DNA of 64,000 nt. It comes from Rhizopus sp. PT2906 (lineage: Eukaryota > Mucoromycota > Mucoromycetes > Mucorales > Rhizopodaceae). The stretch covers positions 61,539 through 125,538 of the forward strand of contig JAMYHX010000065.1 of NCBI GenBank assembly GCA_025529335.1, given 5' to 3'. Shown here piece after piece: positions 43,947-55,102 of the stretch. The notes beneath the pieces are model-generated. The model ran no database searches and was not told where the DNA came from. It saw only the letters and a list, made by a program, of their open reading frames with translations. Position 1 is the stretch's first letter, and each line of letters starts with the position of its first letter. Both the position numbers and the translations under genes were made by a program.

Positions 43947-45079
43947 GTGGTCTGCCTCGTGCTTGTTCTTGAACTGACGGAACTCAATCAACAAAGAGCG
44001 AGCAAAGAATTTGACAAGTACAAGGTCTATGTTTACGATCGCGATGGTGGACCTCTCAAACCTTTTGCCATGGGAAAATCACTGATTGCAAAACGTCCAT
44101 ATACATATTTAAAGTACCCAAGGTTGCCAGCAACAACTGTCGATAGTGACAATCAGCTCAGCGTTAGCCTTGACAACAGTGGTGTTGACGACAATGACAG
44201 TATTTCCAGTGCGGAGACTACCAATAATTACAGTCATACATCAATTATGGCAATCATCAACTCTATATACTTCAAGGAGGTTCAAACAAAGAGTTTGTTT
44301 GATTATGGGTTTTATACGACAAGACAGATCTATGATGATCTGTCAACTCACTTGCCGCAATTGCACGATCATGTTACCTTTGGGGCTTCTAGTAAAATGA
44401 TCATAGACTCTAACTTTGGGCCCAGAACGTCGGTACGTGTCAATGGCAAGCCTGTTAAAGGCCGTCATCTTTACAAAATCAAGGACAGTGCAACGGGCAA
44501 CATCAACGAAACGACATCAGCCTTTCGGCAAGACTTGGATAATCATGGCTAAAATTGAGTCTTGGTTGGATATGTTCGAAAGTCAATTACCAAAGAATCG
44601 GATAAAAATATGACAAGGTTATTGCAACTGATGATCAGCAAATTGCAAAATCATTGTTTTTGTTCCCGAGCCTATGCTTCTCCAAATAGTCTAGCATCCA
44701 AGCCTATCATGGAAAGGGACTTCAACATGAACAAAAGAAACGCCAACATAGTGGATAGCCTACCTGGCTGTGACGGTAACACGCAGCAGATGATTCATTT
44801 TCTGACATACACCACCAAACATATCCAGCTCTGCGTTATATCTTATGCTGGACTGTCGAATCGACCGGATGATGTAGAATGTTTCCTATGGTAAAAAAAA
44901 AAAAAAAAGAGAAATGAATGAAAACATGCCAATTCACATACTTTTTACTTACGCAACCATAGTGCATGCAAGATGATGAAGATCCTGACAATTGACCACG
45001 ATTTCCATATTGAATCGATTGATCGATACGCTTTGTTGCATGGAAATAAAGAAAAGCTTCGAAAATTCAAATCTTGAAA
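43947..45079 (+). pseudogene. Broken 'GYVRKS' repeat-family gene
   Basis: Frame one (43947-44552) reads FDKYKVYVYDRDGGPLKPFA, YLKYPRLPATTVDS and ASSKMIIDSNFGPR, then stops. Nine bases later another frame (44562-44894) continues with VGYVRKSITKESDKNMTRLL, CFCSRAYASP and ISYAGLSNRPDDVECFLW, and a last part (after a probable intron) reads LTIDHDFHIESIDRYALLHG to the stop at 45079. The GYVRKS start and ERD, L.YAGLS blocks are faintly like a serine-recombinase N-terminus, and I associate the whole with a multi-copy Mucorales family. The frameshift between the two halves suggests inactivity. Confidence 0.45.
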
Positions 45080-45780
45080 TGGCTGTATCCTTTATTATTC
45101 TTTTATAACCATCCCGCATTTTATGTCACTCTCATATGTTTTATTTCATATTGTTATCCTCTTCGTTCAGTTTGTAAAAAATGCATAAAATAAAAGATCT
45201 TGCTGTTTTGTTTTGACCAACCATTTGCTAAAACAATGGAATTCTCCCCTTTATTCACAGTGGTTTTCAAGTACAAATAACGGTGGCACATCTGTGATGG
45301 TTATGAATCGTTCTTTGTGCTTGATAGTTCATTTCACCTGAACTTGGCACCATACCATACCATTATGAACATCTATCCTATTTGCATAAAAAAAAAAGCA
45401 TCTTTTCTAATAGATGCATCACCAATGTGTCGGACCATGACAATTGGTTGTGAGGGATATTACCAGTGGAACGAAATTAAGTGACAGAGAGAAATGAACC
45501 GTCCAGCAGCCACGATTAAGTGCTTCCATGGATGTTCTGGTAACACGAAAAAAGAAAAGCAAGCCTATTCATCTCGGACCCTCCTGATGACATGACGACT
45601 ACAGTCGAATTGCCCTCATCAGACCTTAATCTTTTAAGCAGCGACTAAGACTGCACAATTTGCTGCTTCCCTCCTCTGGATCCATTATCCGATCCAGACC
45701 TACTAAAGATGCCTTCAATGCACAGGATATAAACATACAGTGACAAGTATGATTTCTTCAAGTTGATAATGTTGTAAAAT
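45080..45780. other. Spacer without recognised genes
   Basis: No significant frames. Contains an interrupted inverted GGATC/GATCC-rich stretch near 45678-45698 but nothing that I can name. Confidence 0.4.
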
Positions 45781-45909
45781 TTAATTACGCTCACTCTGAA
45801 GCTTACGCAACATATTTGAAGCCATTTTAAGTAATTCTACTTGTTTTTTCTCTTCAACACTGCTACACTTCAACTGAGGTTGCAGAAAGGTATCTTTTAG
45901 CTTTGTATT
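45781..45909 (-). other. Possible terminal exon of an unrecognised small gene
   Basis: After an acceptor (ctaaaag) the minus strand reads NTKLKDTFLQPQLKCSSVEE, then KKQVELLKMASNMLRKLQSE and RN with a stop at 45781: a 43-codon amphipathic, coding-like stretch. A start exon could lie at 45910-46040 (ATGGAGAATAGAAAG region) but no clean donor was found. It follows the DinB-like gene on the same strand. Confidence 0.3.
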
Positions 45910-46044
45910 CTTTTAGAATTGAATTCCATAATTAATCTTTTGATCCTATAAGCAAAATCTTGCTTTCTATTCTCCATCACTTTATTTGGATTACAATGGG
46001 CTTTTATGGAACCGATGACAAAACATCGTACTGCGTGACTATTT

Positions 46045-46739
46045 TTATTTTCCATTATATTGAAGAGTAGAAGGTGCCACACCAAAATCAGCAGGAACTG
46101 ACAGACCAAGTTCGATACAGATGGCTTTAATAGAAGCATAGTGATGGATCTATAGAGAAAAGACATTAAATAAATAGAACCCTATAATTATTATTATTAT
46201 TGTTATTATTATTATACTAACAGCATGAATACAGCAATAGAATAACTCTCTTCCAAAACTGGATTGAAATTGACATTGTTCATGATCTGAAGCATGGATG
46301 GTAGCCGTGAGAGAGACAGGAGTATCGAGTGATGTATGATCATTTGATCTGATCGTCTCTTGTATTTCTCTTATTTTCTTTTTTGCCATGGATCGTTCAT
46401 TTTCAGCAGGAGTCTATATTAAAGTGATGAGTGCATATATATATATATATATAAACACATGTATAATCCTTACATCTCTCTGTCTTATGTCATAGTTTAT
46501 TGTATTGGACGATAATTGTTGATAAAGTAATTGGAAATGATCACAAAGATGCCTCTAGCAGCACTGAGTTTTGTCTTGTCATTTGATTGTCTTGTTTATT
46601 ATTACCTTAAATGTTTACCTATTGTGCTCGCTGGCATCACTTTGGATTCATATGTGAATTGATCATCATTTAAACAGTCAAGTAATTGAATCAATTGATC
46701 AAGTAAATCAATGGCTGTCTTTGATAGTTTAATCGTCAT
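46045..46739 (-). CDS. DinB-like four-helix protein
   Basis: Four exons, 46739-46606, 46552-46474, 46413-46222 and 46149-46045, give 169 aa. The N-terminal helix (SKTAIDLLDQLIQLLDCL) leads to STIGKHLRHLCDHFQLL, then SFGRELFYCCIHAIHHYASIKAI and LSVPADFGVAPSTLQY. His residues in KHLRHLCDH and HAIHHYA are spaced as in the DinB/YfiT superfamily, whose three His ligands bind a divalent metal; the PADFGxAPST end is a conserved mark of a fungal/bacterial subgroup. The enzymatic role is unknown; thiol-transferase or hydrolase activity is known in some relatives. Intron 3 is an ATT/AAT-rich, GTTAGT-donor intron. Confidence 0.7.
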
Positions 46740-46869
46740 TTTATTTTTAAAAATAAAAAGAAAAAAGAGAGAGGGAAAAAAAAGGGATTTGTTATATTTT
46801 ATATACTTGTGTCGATTGCATAATATTGCGTAGAATAAAAAAAATTACTCACGCCTAAAGTAATATCAT

Positions 46870-46912
46870 CTGAGTGAGAGAGAGAGAGAGATAGAGAGAG
46901 AAAGAGAGAAAA
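46870..46912. repeat. GA-rich microsatellite upstream of glucosidase II gene
   Basis: An imperfect GA tract (gagtgagagagagagag..) lies 80-120 bp upstream of the start codon, possibly part of the promoter; GA tracts in this position are common in fungi. Confidence 0.7.
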
Positions 46913-46993
46913 GGGGTATATTTGTTAGTATGAATTAGAATTCACTTTTCTATTGGTTATTTTTTTATTTCTCTTCTTTTCGAAATAAAAAAA

Positions 46994-49912
46994 ATGAAAC
47001 GACTTGTGTCAAGGTTGACTTTCCTATGGTTAACCTTGCTATCTATTGTTACAGCCATGAAGTTTGACGACTTCAAGACGTGTTCACAGTCTGGCTTTTG
47101 TCGACGCAATAGAGCTTATGCAGACCAAGTGATCACATCACCATATCAATTAGTACCAAACTCAATCCAGACAAGTAATGACCACGTCTATGCAGAACTA
47201 ATCAACAAGGAAACCCGTGTGGTGATGACGATGGACGTGTATGTGTTGCAAGATAATACAGCACGTGTTCGAATTAATGAAAAGAATCCCATTAAACCAC
47301 GTTATGATGACCATATAAAATACACTCTTTACTCTGAACCTCAACTTGCAGGTCAGAGTACAGTGGATATTCAAAAAGAGGTCATCATCAAAAACAAGGA
47401 ACGCACCATCGTCATTCATCCTGATCCTTTGCGTATCGAATTCTTGGTTAATGACCAACCTGTCATCACCCTCAACGAACGTGGATTTTTCAACTTTGAG
47501 CACTTACGACTCAAAGATGGTGAGAGCGGACAAGACGATCTCTGGGAAGAGACGTTCAAGACGTGGACAGACCCAAAGCCGAATGGCCCCGAATCAATTG
47601 CGATGGATATCACTTTCCATGGATTTGGTCATGTCTATGGTATTCCCGTAAGTAGCACTTTTGAATGATAAAAAGAATAGACTGTAATCATTCCCTTGGT
47701 TAGGAACACGCATCAAGCCTTTCGCTCAAGGAAACAAGAGGTGGAGAAAACGCATATGAGGAACCTTACAGATTATATAATACCGACGTGTTCGAGTACG
47801 CTCTCGATAGTCCTACTGCTCTCTACGGATCTGTTCCTTTCATGATTGCACACAAACGCAAAATGTCAGCAGGCATCTTTTGGATGAACCCTTCAGAGAC
47901 ATGGATCGATATTGTCAAGACCAAGGAAGGTGCACATGGGGTAAGCAGTTGAGAACAGTTATGCAGGAACATGTTTCTGATGCTGTACCTATAGAATTTG
48001 GCACAAAAGGTGATGAGTTCACCTGTGACAAACACCAAGACGCACTGGATATCCGAAGCTGGTGTTCTGGACGTCTTTATCTTTCTTGGTCCTTCAACCA
48101 AGGATGTTCTTCGTCAATACACTCAACTAACAGGCCCACCTGCTCTACCCCAAATGTTTGCAATCGCCTACCATCAATGTCGATGGAACTATATCAATCA
48201 ACGCGACGTGCTCGACGTTGACAGACAGTTTGACGAAAACGATATGCCATACGACGTGATCTGGCTCGATATTGAATATACCGATGAGAAAAAGTATTTC
48301 ACTTGGGACTCGGCCAAATTCCCTGACCCCATCTCGATGGAGGAAGCACTCGATCGCAAGGGTCGTAAACTCGTGACGATCATTGATCCTCACATAAAGC
48401 ACGCAGACGGATACAATATCATTGAGGAGGCCAAGGAAAAGAACTTGCTCGTGAAAAAACCGGATGGTTCAGACTATGACGCTTGGTGTTGGCCTGGTCA
48501 GTCCTCATGGATCGATTTTGCTCATAATGAATCGTACCAGTGGTGGAAGAGTAAGTTCGCATTTGATCAGTTCAAGGGTACAAGAGAGAACGTACACATA
48601 TGGAACGACATGAATGAGCCCTCTGTATTTAATGGTCCAGAGATTACGATGCAAAAGGAGATGATTCATGATGGAAAATGGGAGCATCGTGTGCTACATA
48701 ACCTCTACGCTTTCTTATCAGTAAGTTTCCTTTTATATTTTTTTGTCATTTTGGTTGCTTATGTCTTTTAGCATTCTGCTACGACAGATGGTGTAAGAGA
48801 GCGCACGGCTGTTCAAAAACGTCCGTTTGTCTTGACCCGAGGATTTTATGCAGGCGTTCAACGTGTAGGTCCTGTTTGGACAGGCGATAATATGGCCAAT
48901 TGGGAATCACTTTACTACAGCAACCCCATGATCCTCTCCAACGGACTCGGTGGTGTTGTCTTTTCAGGCGCTGACGTACCTGGATTCTTCAATAATCCGA
49001 CGCCTGAGCTACTTGTTCGTTGGTACCAGGCTGCAGTATACCAACCCTTCTTCCGTGCTCATGCTCATATCGATACCAAGCGTCGTGAACCTTACTTGTC
49101 TGAAGAACCATATCGATCGATGACACGAGCTGCTCTTCGTGAGCGATATGCTCTTTTACCATACTGGTACACACTCTTTTATGAAGCCTATAGCACTGGA
49201 ACACCCATGATGCGGCCCATGTTTATGGAGTTCCCTGAAGACGAACACTTGTTTGCTACAGAAGATCAATTTATGGTTGGCGAAGGTATTCTTGTCAAAC
49301 CAGTGACTGAAGAAGGCGCGCAATCCACCAACATATATTTCCCTGACAATGAGGTACATAAATTAAACTATAAGAGAAACAAGATCACTCATAGTGAAAT
49401 AGGTATGGTATGACACCAAGACATTCCAAGCTGTTGGCAAGTCAGGTTCTCAGACTGTATCTGCACCTCTTGATACCATCCCTGCCTATTATCGTGGCGG
49501 TCAGATCATTCCTCGTCGTGAACGTATCAGACGCAGCTCAAGATCGATGAGACAGGATCCTTATACGCTTGTCATTGCTCCCTCCAAGGACCGTATTGCC
49601 CGCGGCACACTTTATATGGACGACGAAGAGACGTACGATTATCAAAGAGGCATCTACGCTTACACCACCTTTAACTACGCCAACGGAGAACTCTCGTGCA
49701 AGACCGAAGGTGATGTCGCATTTGCCGAATCTCATCGATCGATCCGTATCGAACGTCTCTATATTTTAGCTTCCAAGAAGCCAAGAGGTGTCAAGGTGAT
49801 CTCAGACGACAGTACGGTCGAATTGGAGTATACGATGGATAATGACGTCTTGACAATCAAGGATCCCAAGGTGTCAGTGACTAAATGTGGATGGCGAGTG
49901 GTTGTTTATTAA
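46994..49912 (+). CDS. GANAB: Glucosidase II alpha subunit (GH31, ER)
   Basis: Five exons, 46994-47647, 47704-47940, 47995-48720, 48772-49353 and 49403-49912, all in phase 0, give 902 aa, the family's usual length. A signal peptide (MKRLVSRLTFLWLTLLSIVTA) is followed by MKFDDFKTCSQSGFCRRNR, the typical mature start. The GH31 barrel shows YHQCRWNYINQRDV, YDVIWLDIEYTDEKKYFTWD, IDPHIK, the nucleophile in IWNDMNEPSVF (Asp502), RPFVLTRGFYAGVQR and WTGDN. The acid/base Asp follows in the WTGDNMANWE segment. In the ER it trims the inner two alpha-1,3-glucoses from N-glycans with a beta subunit carrying retention signals. No retention motif is seen here, as expected for alpha. Only 10 bp separate its stop from that of convergent LYRM2. 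Confidence 0.95.
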
Positions 49913-49922
49913 TAAATCTTTT

Positions 49923-50342
49923 TTATTTCTTGTTGACATGAGCTAAAGAAACAGAGTTTTGAAGGGTGTGCATTTGATGTTTCCCTGAGGATATCAGTGA
50001 CTTGATATTATCCTAATAAATAAAGTTTAGCAGGGTATGCAATTCTATAGATTTCACATTACAATATTGGTCTCATGACGATGTCGTTCAAAGTCGGCTC
50101 TTGCCCAGTGAATGATCTCTTTAGCATTCGACTTGTCCATGCCTTTGGTACATCTAACAATTTGTCGATAAAGTGAAATGACTTGTGCTCGAAGAAGAAA
50201 CTTTTGTGTTGGGTGATTAGTATATTTATTAGACTTGATCTCTCTCTCTCTCTCTCTCTCTTACGTGATCTAATGTGAGTCCTTCTTTGAAAAAACGAGG
50301 CACAGGTGGTGCCTTTTGAAAGCGGACTACGGAGTAAAGCAT
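49923..50342 (-). CDS. LYRM2: LYR motif-containing protein LYRM2-like
   Basis: Three short exons, 50342-50265, 50200-50063 and 50012-49923, all phase 0, give 101 aa; each is too short to stand out as an ORF. The protein starts MLYSVVRFQKAPPVPRFFKE and has the LYR motif in LRAQVISLYRQIVRC, then KEIIHWARADFERHR (the conserved WAR.eF segment) and NIKSLISSGKHQMHTLQNSV. This matches LYRM2 along its full length. LYR proteins pair with mitochondrial acyl carrier protein; LYRM2 is linked to complex I N-module assembly, which fits the presence of NDUFV2 in this genome. Intron 1 begins with a GA run directly after the donor. Confidence 0.85.
50240..50260. repeat. (CT)n microsatellite in LYRM2 intron 1
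   Basis: Twenty-one bases of CT on the plus strand. On the gene strand it is a GA repeat starting four bases after the splice donor GT. Confidence 0.9.
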
Positions 50343-51043
50343 TAAAGGAAAAAAAACAATGAGAAAAAAAATCAAGATATTTTTTTATTAATATAGCAAT
50401 GAATCCATCTTATTCCAAAAGTGCTGTCAAGATAATAAACAGTTAAAAGACCATGGTCCCACAAATCAATGCTGTTCAAAAAGCGTAACACTTGATCAAG
50501 ATATTCGGGGATGTAGACAGTCCTAGACGTTTTTTTGTTTGGTCAAGAATAACACTAGTAGCATATGAATATGCCGCTAAAGCATCGTACATAATGAGCT
50601 TGAATACCATATCATAATCACTCTATAAATCGATCACAACTTCAGGAGTTGAGTGGTCCCGTGGAAATCCTTACGGCTCCTAGTTGATCAAATGCCATTT
50701 ACTTGTAAACGATGTATACATACTCTCCCTACTTGACATGCAACGCTACAGCCTCTCTGTTGGAAAGTAGAATAGGGTGATTGTATTCCCTATGCTTTTA
50801 AAATAACAGGTTTCTCTGGATATTTACAGCAACGAGCCCATTACTCACTGTCATTATGAGGCCGAGTATCAAACGAAAAATCTAGTGTCATCAGGAACTC
50901 ATCAAGATAAAACTTGAATAGTGTCCCCTCCTCACGAATTGAATAAGTAAAAACCATGGTTACTGACAACCAAAAAAAAAATAGGTAAAGATGCGATGAT
51001 TCCCCTTTGTATTGTTCTTTTTTCTTTTATTAAAAAACCAAGT
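50343..51043. other. Intergenic spacer
   Basis: No coding signal; AT-rich. It contains the LYRM2 promoter and the MIC60 3' region. Confidence 0.55.
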
Positions 51044-52906
51044 CTAATTTGCTTGTAACATGCTGATTAAAGATGCTTGTGACTTCATAATCTATTTCAA
51101 ATAATGAACATCTGCTGATGATCTATCCTCCATCAACTTACCTCTAATGCTTGTTTTACTTCCAAATGGCGACGAGCAGCGTCAAGCCAGTCAAGAGCCA
51201 ATCGCTTAGGCCAGCCAGTCAGCTGATTAATTTCTCTAGCGGCACTTTCCAAGTCCTTTTCGGTATTAAGATAATATTCTGCACGGGCCAATCTTGCTTC
51301 AACATCGTCACCCGGAACAAGGCCCTTCTTTCTGAACATGAGGCTACTCAAGATGATAGACAAGAGATGTGATATCATGGAAGCATCTTCATCAGGTATC
51401 AGTGCTGCACGACGAACTTCGCGTGCGACAGTTTCAAATCGTGCAGACAGTTCTGCCAATGAAGTGATACCATATTGTGCAACATGCTGCTGAATACTGG
51501 AAGCTACAAGTTGAAGTAATTCATCACTCTGACGTTCACCCAACTTGGCAAAGGGTGTCTTTGTACTCAATTTCTTGATGGCTTCAAGTTCTACTTCGAA
51601 TTGTGTACGTTGACCGGCCAAAGCAGCCTTCTTCAAGGCATCAATAGCAACAAGAAGTTGATGTGCTTTACGACTGTCGTCTAATAATTCGGCATCTGCT
51701 TGAGCAAGCGATTCCAATTCAGCTTGCTTGGCGGCAACAGTTTCAATTTGAGATAAACGACCACCACGTTCTGTCTCAACCTGCTGTTTAACTTGCTCTA
51801 CATAGTTGGCCTGGATCTCAATCGCCTTGTTCTTCAATTCCTCTTCAAGTTCAACTAACTTTTGCTGACGTTGAGCAGCCAATTCCTTAGCCAAGATATC
51901 TCTGTGTTCCTGATCGACCTTGGCGGTTTCATTGGCGATTTCTGCTTCAATAGTCTTTACATACTTGTTAACACGTGCTTCATCCTTTTCTTGAAGAGCC
52001 TTGACCTTCTCTGACACTTCTTGACGGTGAGATTCAACATGTTGGGATACAGTGGCAAGTTCCTTTTCGAGTGCTTCAATCTCTGCACGAGCCTTGTCAT
52101 CTTCTTCCTTGATTAACTTGAAAGCTTTATCTAATGATTCAATATCTCTCGAAGCAAGGTCAACTAATCTCTTGGCATATCCTTGCATGCCAGCATTATT
52201 CAATACTTGTACCAGATCCTGAACTGTCTTGCCCAAATCGTTCAAGACATCTTGTTCAGATGGAGTGAATTGAGGAATAGGCTGATCTTCCGTGGTGTGA
52301 ATAACATTAGCAAAGAGAGCTTCCTTTTTAAACTTTCTACGTCTGGCTGAAGGAGAAGGACCAGTGCCAGGGGCGATGGGTGGTGCCTTTTCTCCCTTGA
52401 GTTGAGCAATAGCATCCGAGACATATTCATACCAATCTTGGGCTGATTCCTTTGTGTCTGACGCAAATCGTTTGACTGTCTCTGCATGGACGGAGGCCAT
52501 ATCCTTCATCTCTTTGGCTTGTTGATAGTAATGCTTCACTCTCTCATTGGCTGCCCAGTCCTCGAGCGCGTCTAAAAGTTTTTCTCCACCGGGAACATAG
52601 GTTGTGTAAGTATCGTGAAATGCTTCGTTCTTTAAGGCATAATAGGTTGCGCCAGAGTAGGCAGTGGCTGAAAGTGCAGTGAGCCATAACAGCTTCTTTC
52701 CAACGGATGAGCTCTTTGTTGTGGTTGCTGTATTGGTAATTTCTTCAGTTGTGGTTGAAGTGTAAAATCTCTTTGACTAAAAACAATATAAATAAGTCAA
52801 GGCTAAATTAAGTGTTGGACGTCACCCTTACAGCAGCCAAGCCTACGCTTTTTTTAGACGCAGACGATACGCATGTTGCTCGAAGTTTGGAAGCACCTCT
52901 TAACAT
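51044..52906 (-). CDS. MIC60: MICOS complex subunit MIC60 (mitofilin)
   Basis: Three exons, 52906-52832, 52776-51142 and 51091-51044, give 585 aa. A mitochondrial presequence (MLRGASKLRATCVSSASKK) precedes a single inner-membrane helix (KLLWLTALSATAYSGATYYAL). The long middle, about residues 190-430, is a coiled coil rich in Glu/Lys/Gln (for example EEELKNKAIEIQANYVEQVK). The C-terminal mitofilin signature begins at ISSL/ITSLAELSARFETVAREVRR, followed by the helical DDVEARLARAEYYLNTEKDL, and INQLTGWPKRLALDWLDAAR, ending ASLISMLQAN. Mic60 shapes cristae junctions. The 16-codon last exon is out of any long frame and was found by splice matching. Confidence 0.93.
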
Positions 52907-53215
52907 GGCTTTTAAAATACAAAAAAGGGTGGAAGTAAGCTAAAGATTTTCTCTATTAGAGAACAGAGTGATTCTTTGCACCAGGGCAAATGTAATCAAA
53001 CTCAGACGTTGGCAAATCTCATCCTTCGAACGTCACTATCATATTTAAATACCGTTTGAAGTCTGTGATACAGTTGAATCCAGCTCTTTCTTACATTGAC
53101 TTTTGTCAATGGAAATAAGTTTGTGATGAGGGAAAAATGCCCAATTTTCGGATATTCTAGTTCTTACAGCAGGATTCAAACACTTTAACCTGCTCTGTCT
53201 TCGACCAAGGATGAG
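52907..53215. other. MIC60 upstream spacer
   Basis: Holds the MIC60 promoter; nothing else was recognised before the dispersed repeat copy. Confidence 0.5.
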
Positions 53216-53530
53216 CTCTGACGTGTTTGATATGAATCATTATAATAACTCGACTATAGTCTTACAGTAGAGCATACATTCTACTTTACAATCCTCTATC
53301 GCATCTGCTGAGAATAAAAGTACTGACAACAATAATAGTATTGATAAATAATCACATTGACTACATTTATCATACTGACAACATTAATACTCCCTATAAA
53401 ACATATACAAAAAATTATTTAATAATATTCAGCTCTTCTTTTATAAAGAAGGTAATCCGCAAGTCATCGACTTAACTGCCTTTATACAATAACAGAGCTG
53501 AATACAGCACTCCTCAGATGATCGTGTGGA
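53216..53530 (+). repeat. Dispersed repeat, copy 2 (partner at 5190-5500)
   Basis: Same orientation as copy 1 with the same ordered anchors: gacgtgtttgatatgaatca, tcttacagtagagc, tacattctactt, cgcatctg, attgataaataat, catactgacaacatt and attcagctctt. Divergence of perhaps 20-30 percent by eye indicates an old element. It is followed by a broken zinc-finger ORF on the same strand. Confidence 0.7.
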
Positions 53531-53569
53531 GATCTCTTTTTTTTTTTTTCCCAACCATCATGACAGCAT

Positions 53570-54590
53570 AAAATTCTATTTCCATTTCATCCTCAAGCAT
53601 CGTTCACTCTTGCAATCTTTGTTCTGAACAATTTAATGGTGCTGATAAGCTAGCACGTCACAAATGGCGAAGACATGTCAATGCAGTCTAAGTGATTCAT
53701 GAAGGCATCAGTAAGTTTTTGTTTATTTCTCTAGCAAGTGCAAACGCAAACTAATGAATTGATATTTTGTAGTTATTACTTGCAGTAAAACTGAAAATGA
53801 AATTATTTACCTAATCGATAAATGTAACCAAACGTAAAAATCAACGAACGGATTTCAGTCACACCTCAACGCAGCACACAATGCAAGTTTGTCAACAGCG
53901 TCTAAATTAACTGGCGATAACAACAAAAGTGAAGGCGAAGAACTCGGTCTCTCCTCGTTAAATATGATCAATCAATGGTCACATTTGAGCGAAACATATA
54001 CGATTGATAATGAAATGTTCGGACCAACAACTTTGAATTATGAAGAGGCTATACTGAGTGCATCCGACGCGTTACATGCTGATGCAAAAGTGAAAAAAAA
54101 AACGAAAAATATTGCTAAGAGAATGTGGCGAATGGGTGCCTATGTCAATCCAATCATTCAACCCACCACATACGCATTATGTCTTGGGCAACGCAACAGT
54201 CATCGAAAGTATCGTAGCAACACAACCAAAGGGGAAATTTGATCTGGCTTTGGCCAATCAATTACGAACCAACGATATATCAGACGCAGTACTACCTCAA
54301 TAAACCATGGATACGTACTTGAAACACATATTGCACTCGCATCGTTTTTTTTTTTTTTTTTTTTTGCAATCAGCTTGCGCACAGAAAATTCGAACCTATA
54401 TCAACCGAATGGATTTCGTTTATCAAGACTGGCATTTATGTCCACAAATGCGATGCGCCTTTGCTACTCTTTTTGCTGAAGCAATAATTATGGACCCTCA
54501 TCAAATACTTTGCAAGAATTGGCAAACATTATGACAGGTTTCCTTGAAGAATGCTAATCCTATAGTTGCAAAAAGAATTGAGGAATAGTT
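53570..54590 (+). pseudogene. Broken C2H2 zinc-finger repeat-family gene
   Basis: A single C2H2 finger is readable at about 53604-53680 (CNLCSEQFNGADKLARHKWR then RH), followed by a stop. A second stretch from about 53850 to 54242 reads FQSHLNAAHNASLS, LNMINQWSHLSETYTIDNEM and KNIAKRMWRMGAYVN, then shifts frame to VLGNATVIESIVATQPKGKF up to 54303. A third frame after a poly-T run has RTYINRMDFVYQDW. At least two frame changes show decay. The family is not recognised; proximity to the dispersed repeat hints at a mobile origin. Confidence 0.4.
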
Positions 54591-54739
54591 TATGCAGTCA
54601 AGCTGAACATTTTTTTATTGTTAAATCTTCAATGGATTCCTGATAACCCACCACCCATTTGATGGTTTGATCCATTTTAACCATCCAAAATAAATCAAAT
54701 ATATGGTGTTTTTTTCATTTATGCGATAGTTATTTTTTT

Positions 54740-55102
54740 TTAACAATGCCTTTCACCTTGTTGATTAAAGATCATTCTTCTCCGACTGCAAAGCAGCCAA
54801 AACTCTTCATTTTTATCAAGATACACACATCGATATCCTCGAGAGTGAATATATTTTCTTATATCAGCTGAGTTATGGATAGGGGCATTATCCGTAACGT
54901 GATAACGCCCTTTTATTTCCGGATACTTGTCCATTTCATCAAGAGTTACCTTTAAAAAGCACAGATAATATGCTACTTCCTTTAACCTTTTCCACTTTCT
55001 ACTCATGCATAGATCCTCTATGTCTGTACGATAACTATTTACTATGCGTTTTGTAGTGTTTGGAAGAAAACCAAAAAAGTAAAATAGGGTTAATGCAACC
55101 AT
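54740..55102 (-). mobile_element. Relic of a Tc1-like DDE transposase
   Basis: One minus-strand frame of 120 aa reads FLKVTLDEMDKYPEIKGRYH, then VTDNAPIHNSADIRKYIHSR and GYRCVYLD, the region around the second catalytic Asp (DNAPIH) of Tc1/DD34E-type transposases. The usual 'PPYSPxLNPIE' that should follow CVYL is missing: the frame jumps to KNEEFWLLCSR, so the catalytic Glu block is deleted or replaced. N-terminal parts are not detectable. Dead element. Confidence 0.75.

Noticed and set aside
49923..50342. Reading the region after glucosidase II as empty intergenic DNA
   Set aside because: Three short phase-0 exons join into a complete LYRM2-like protein, so a gene is annotated instead.
54378..54400. 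GGTTCGAAT-like B-box on the minus strand suggesting a tRNA
   Set aside because: No A-box, acceptor stem or anticodon arm could be folded around it; it lies in the broken zinc-finger gene.
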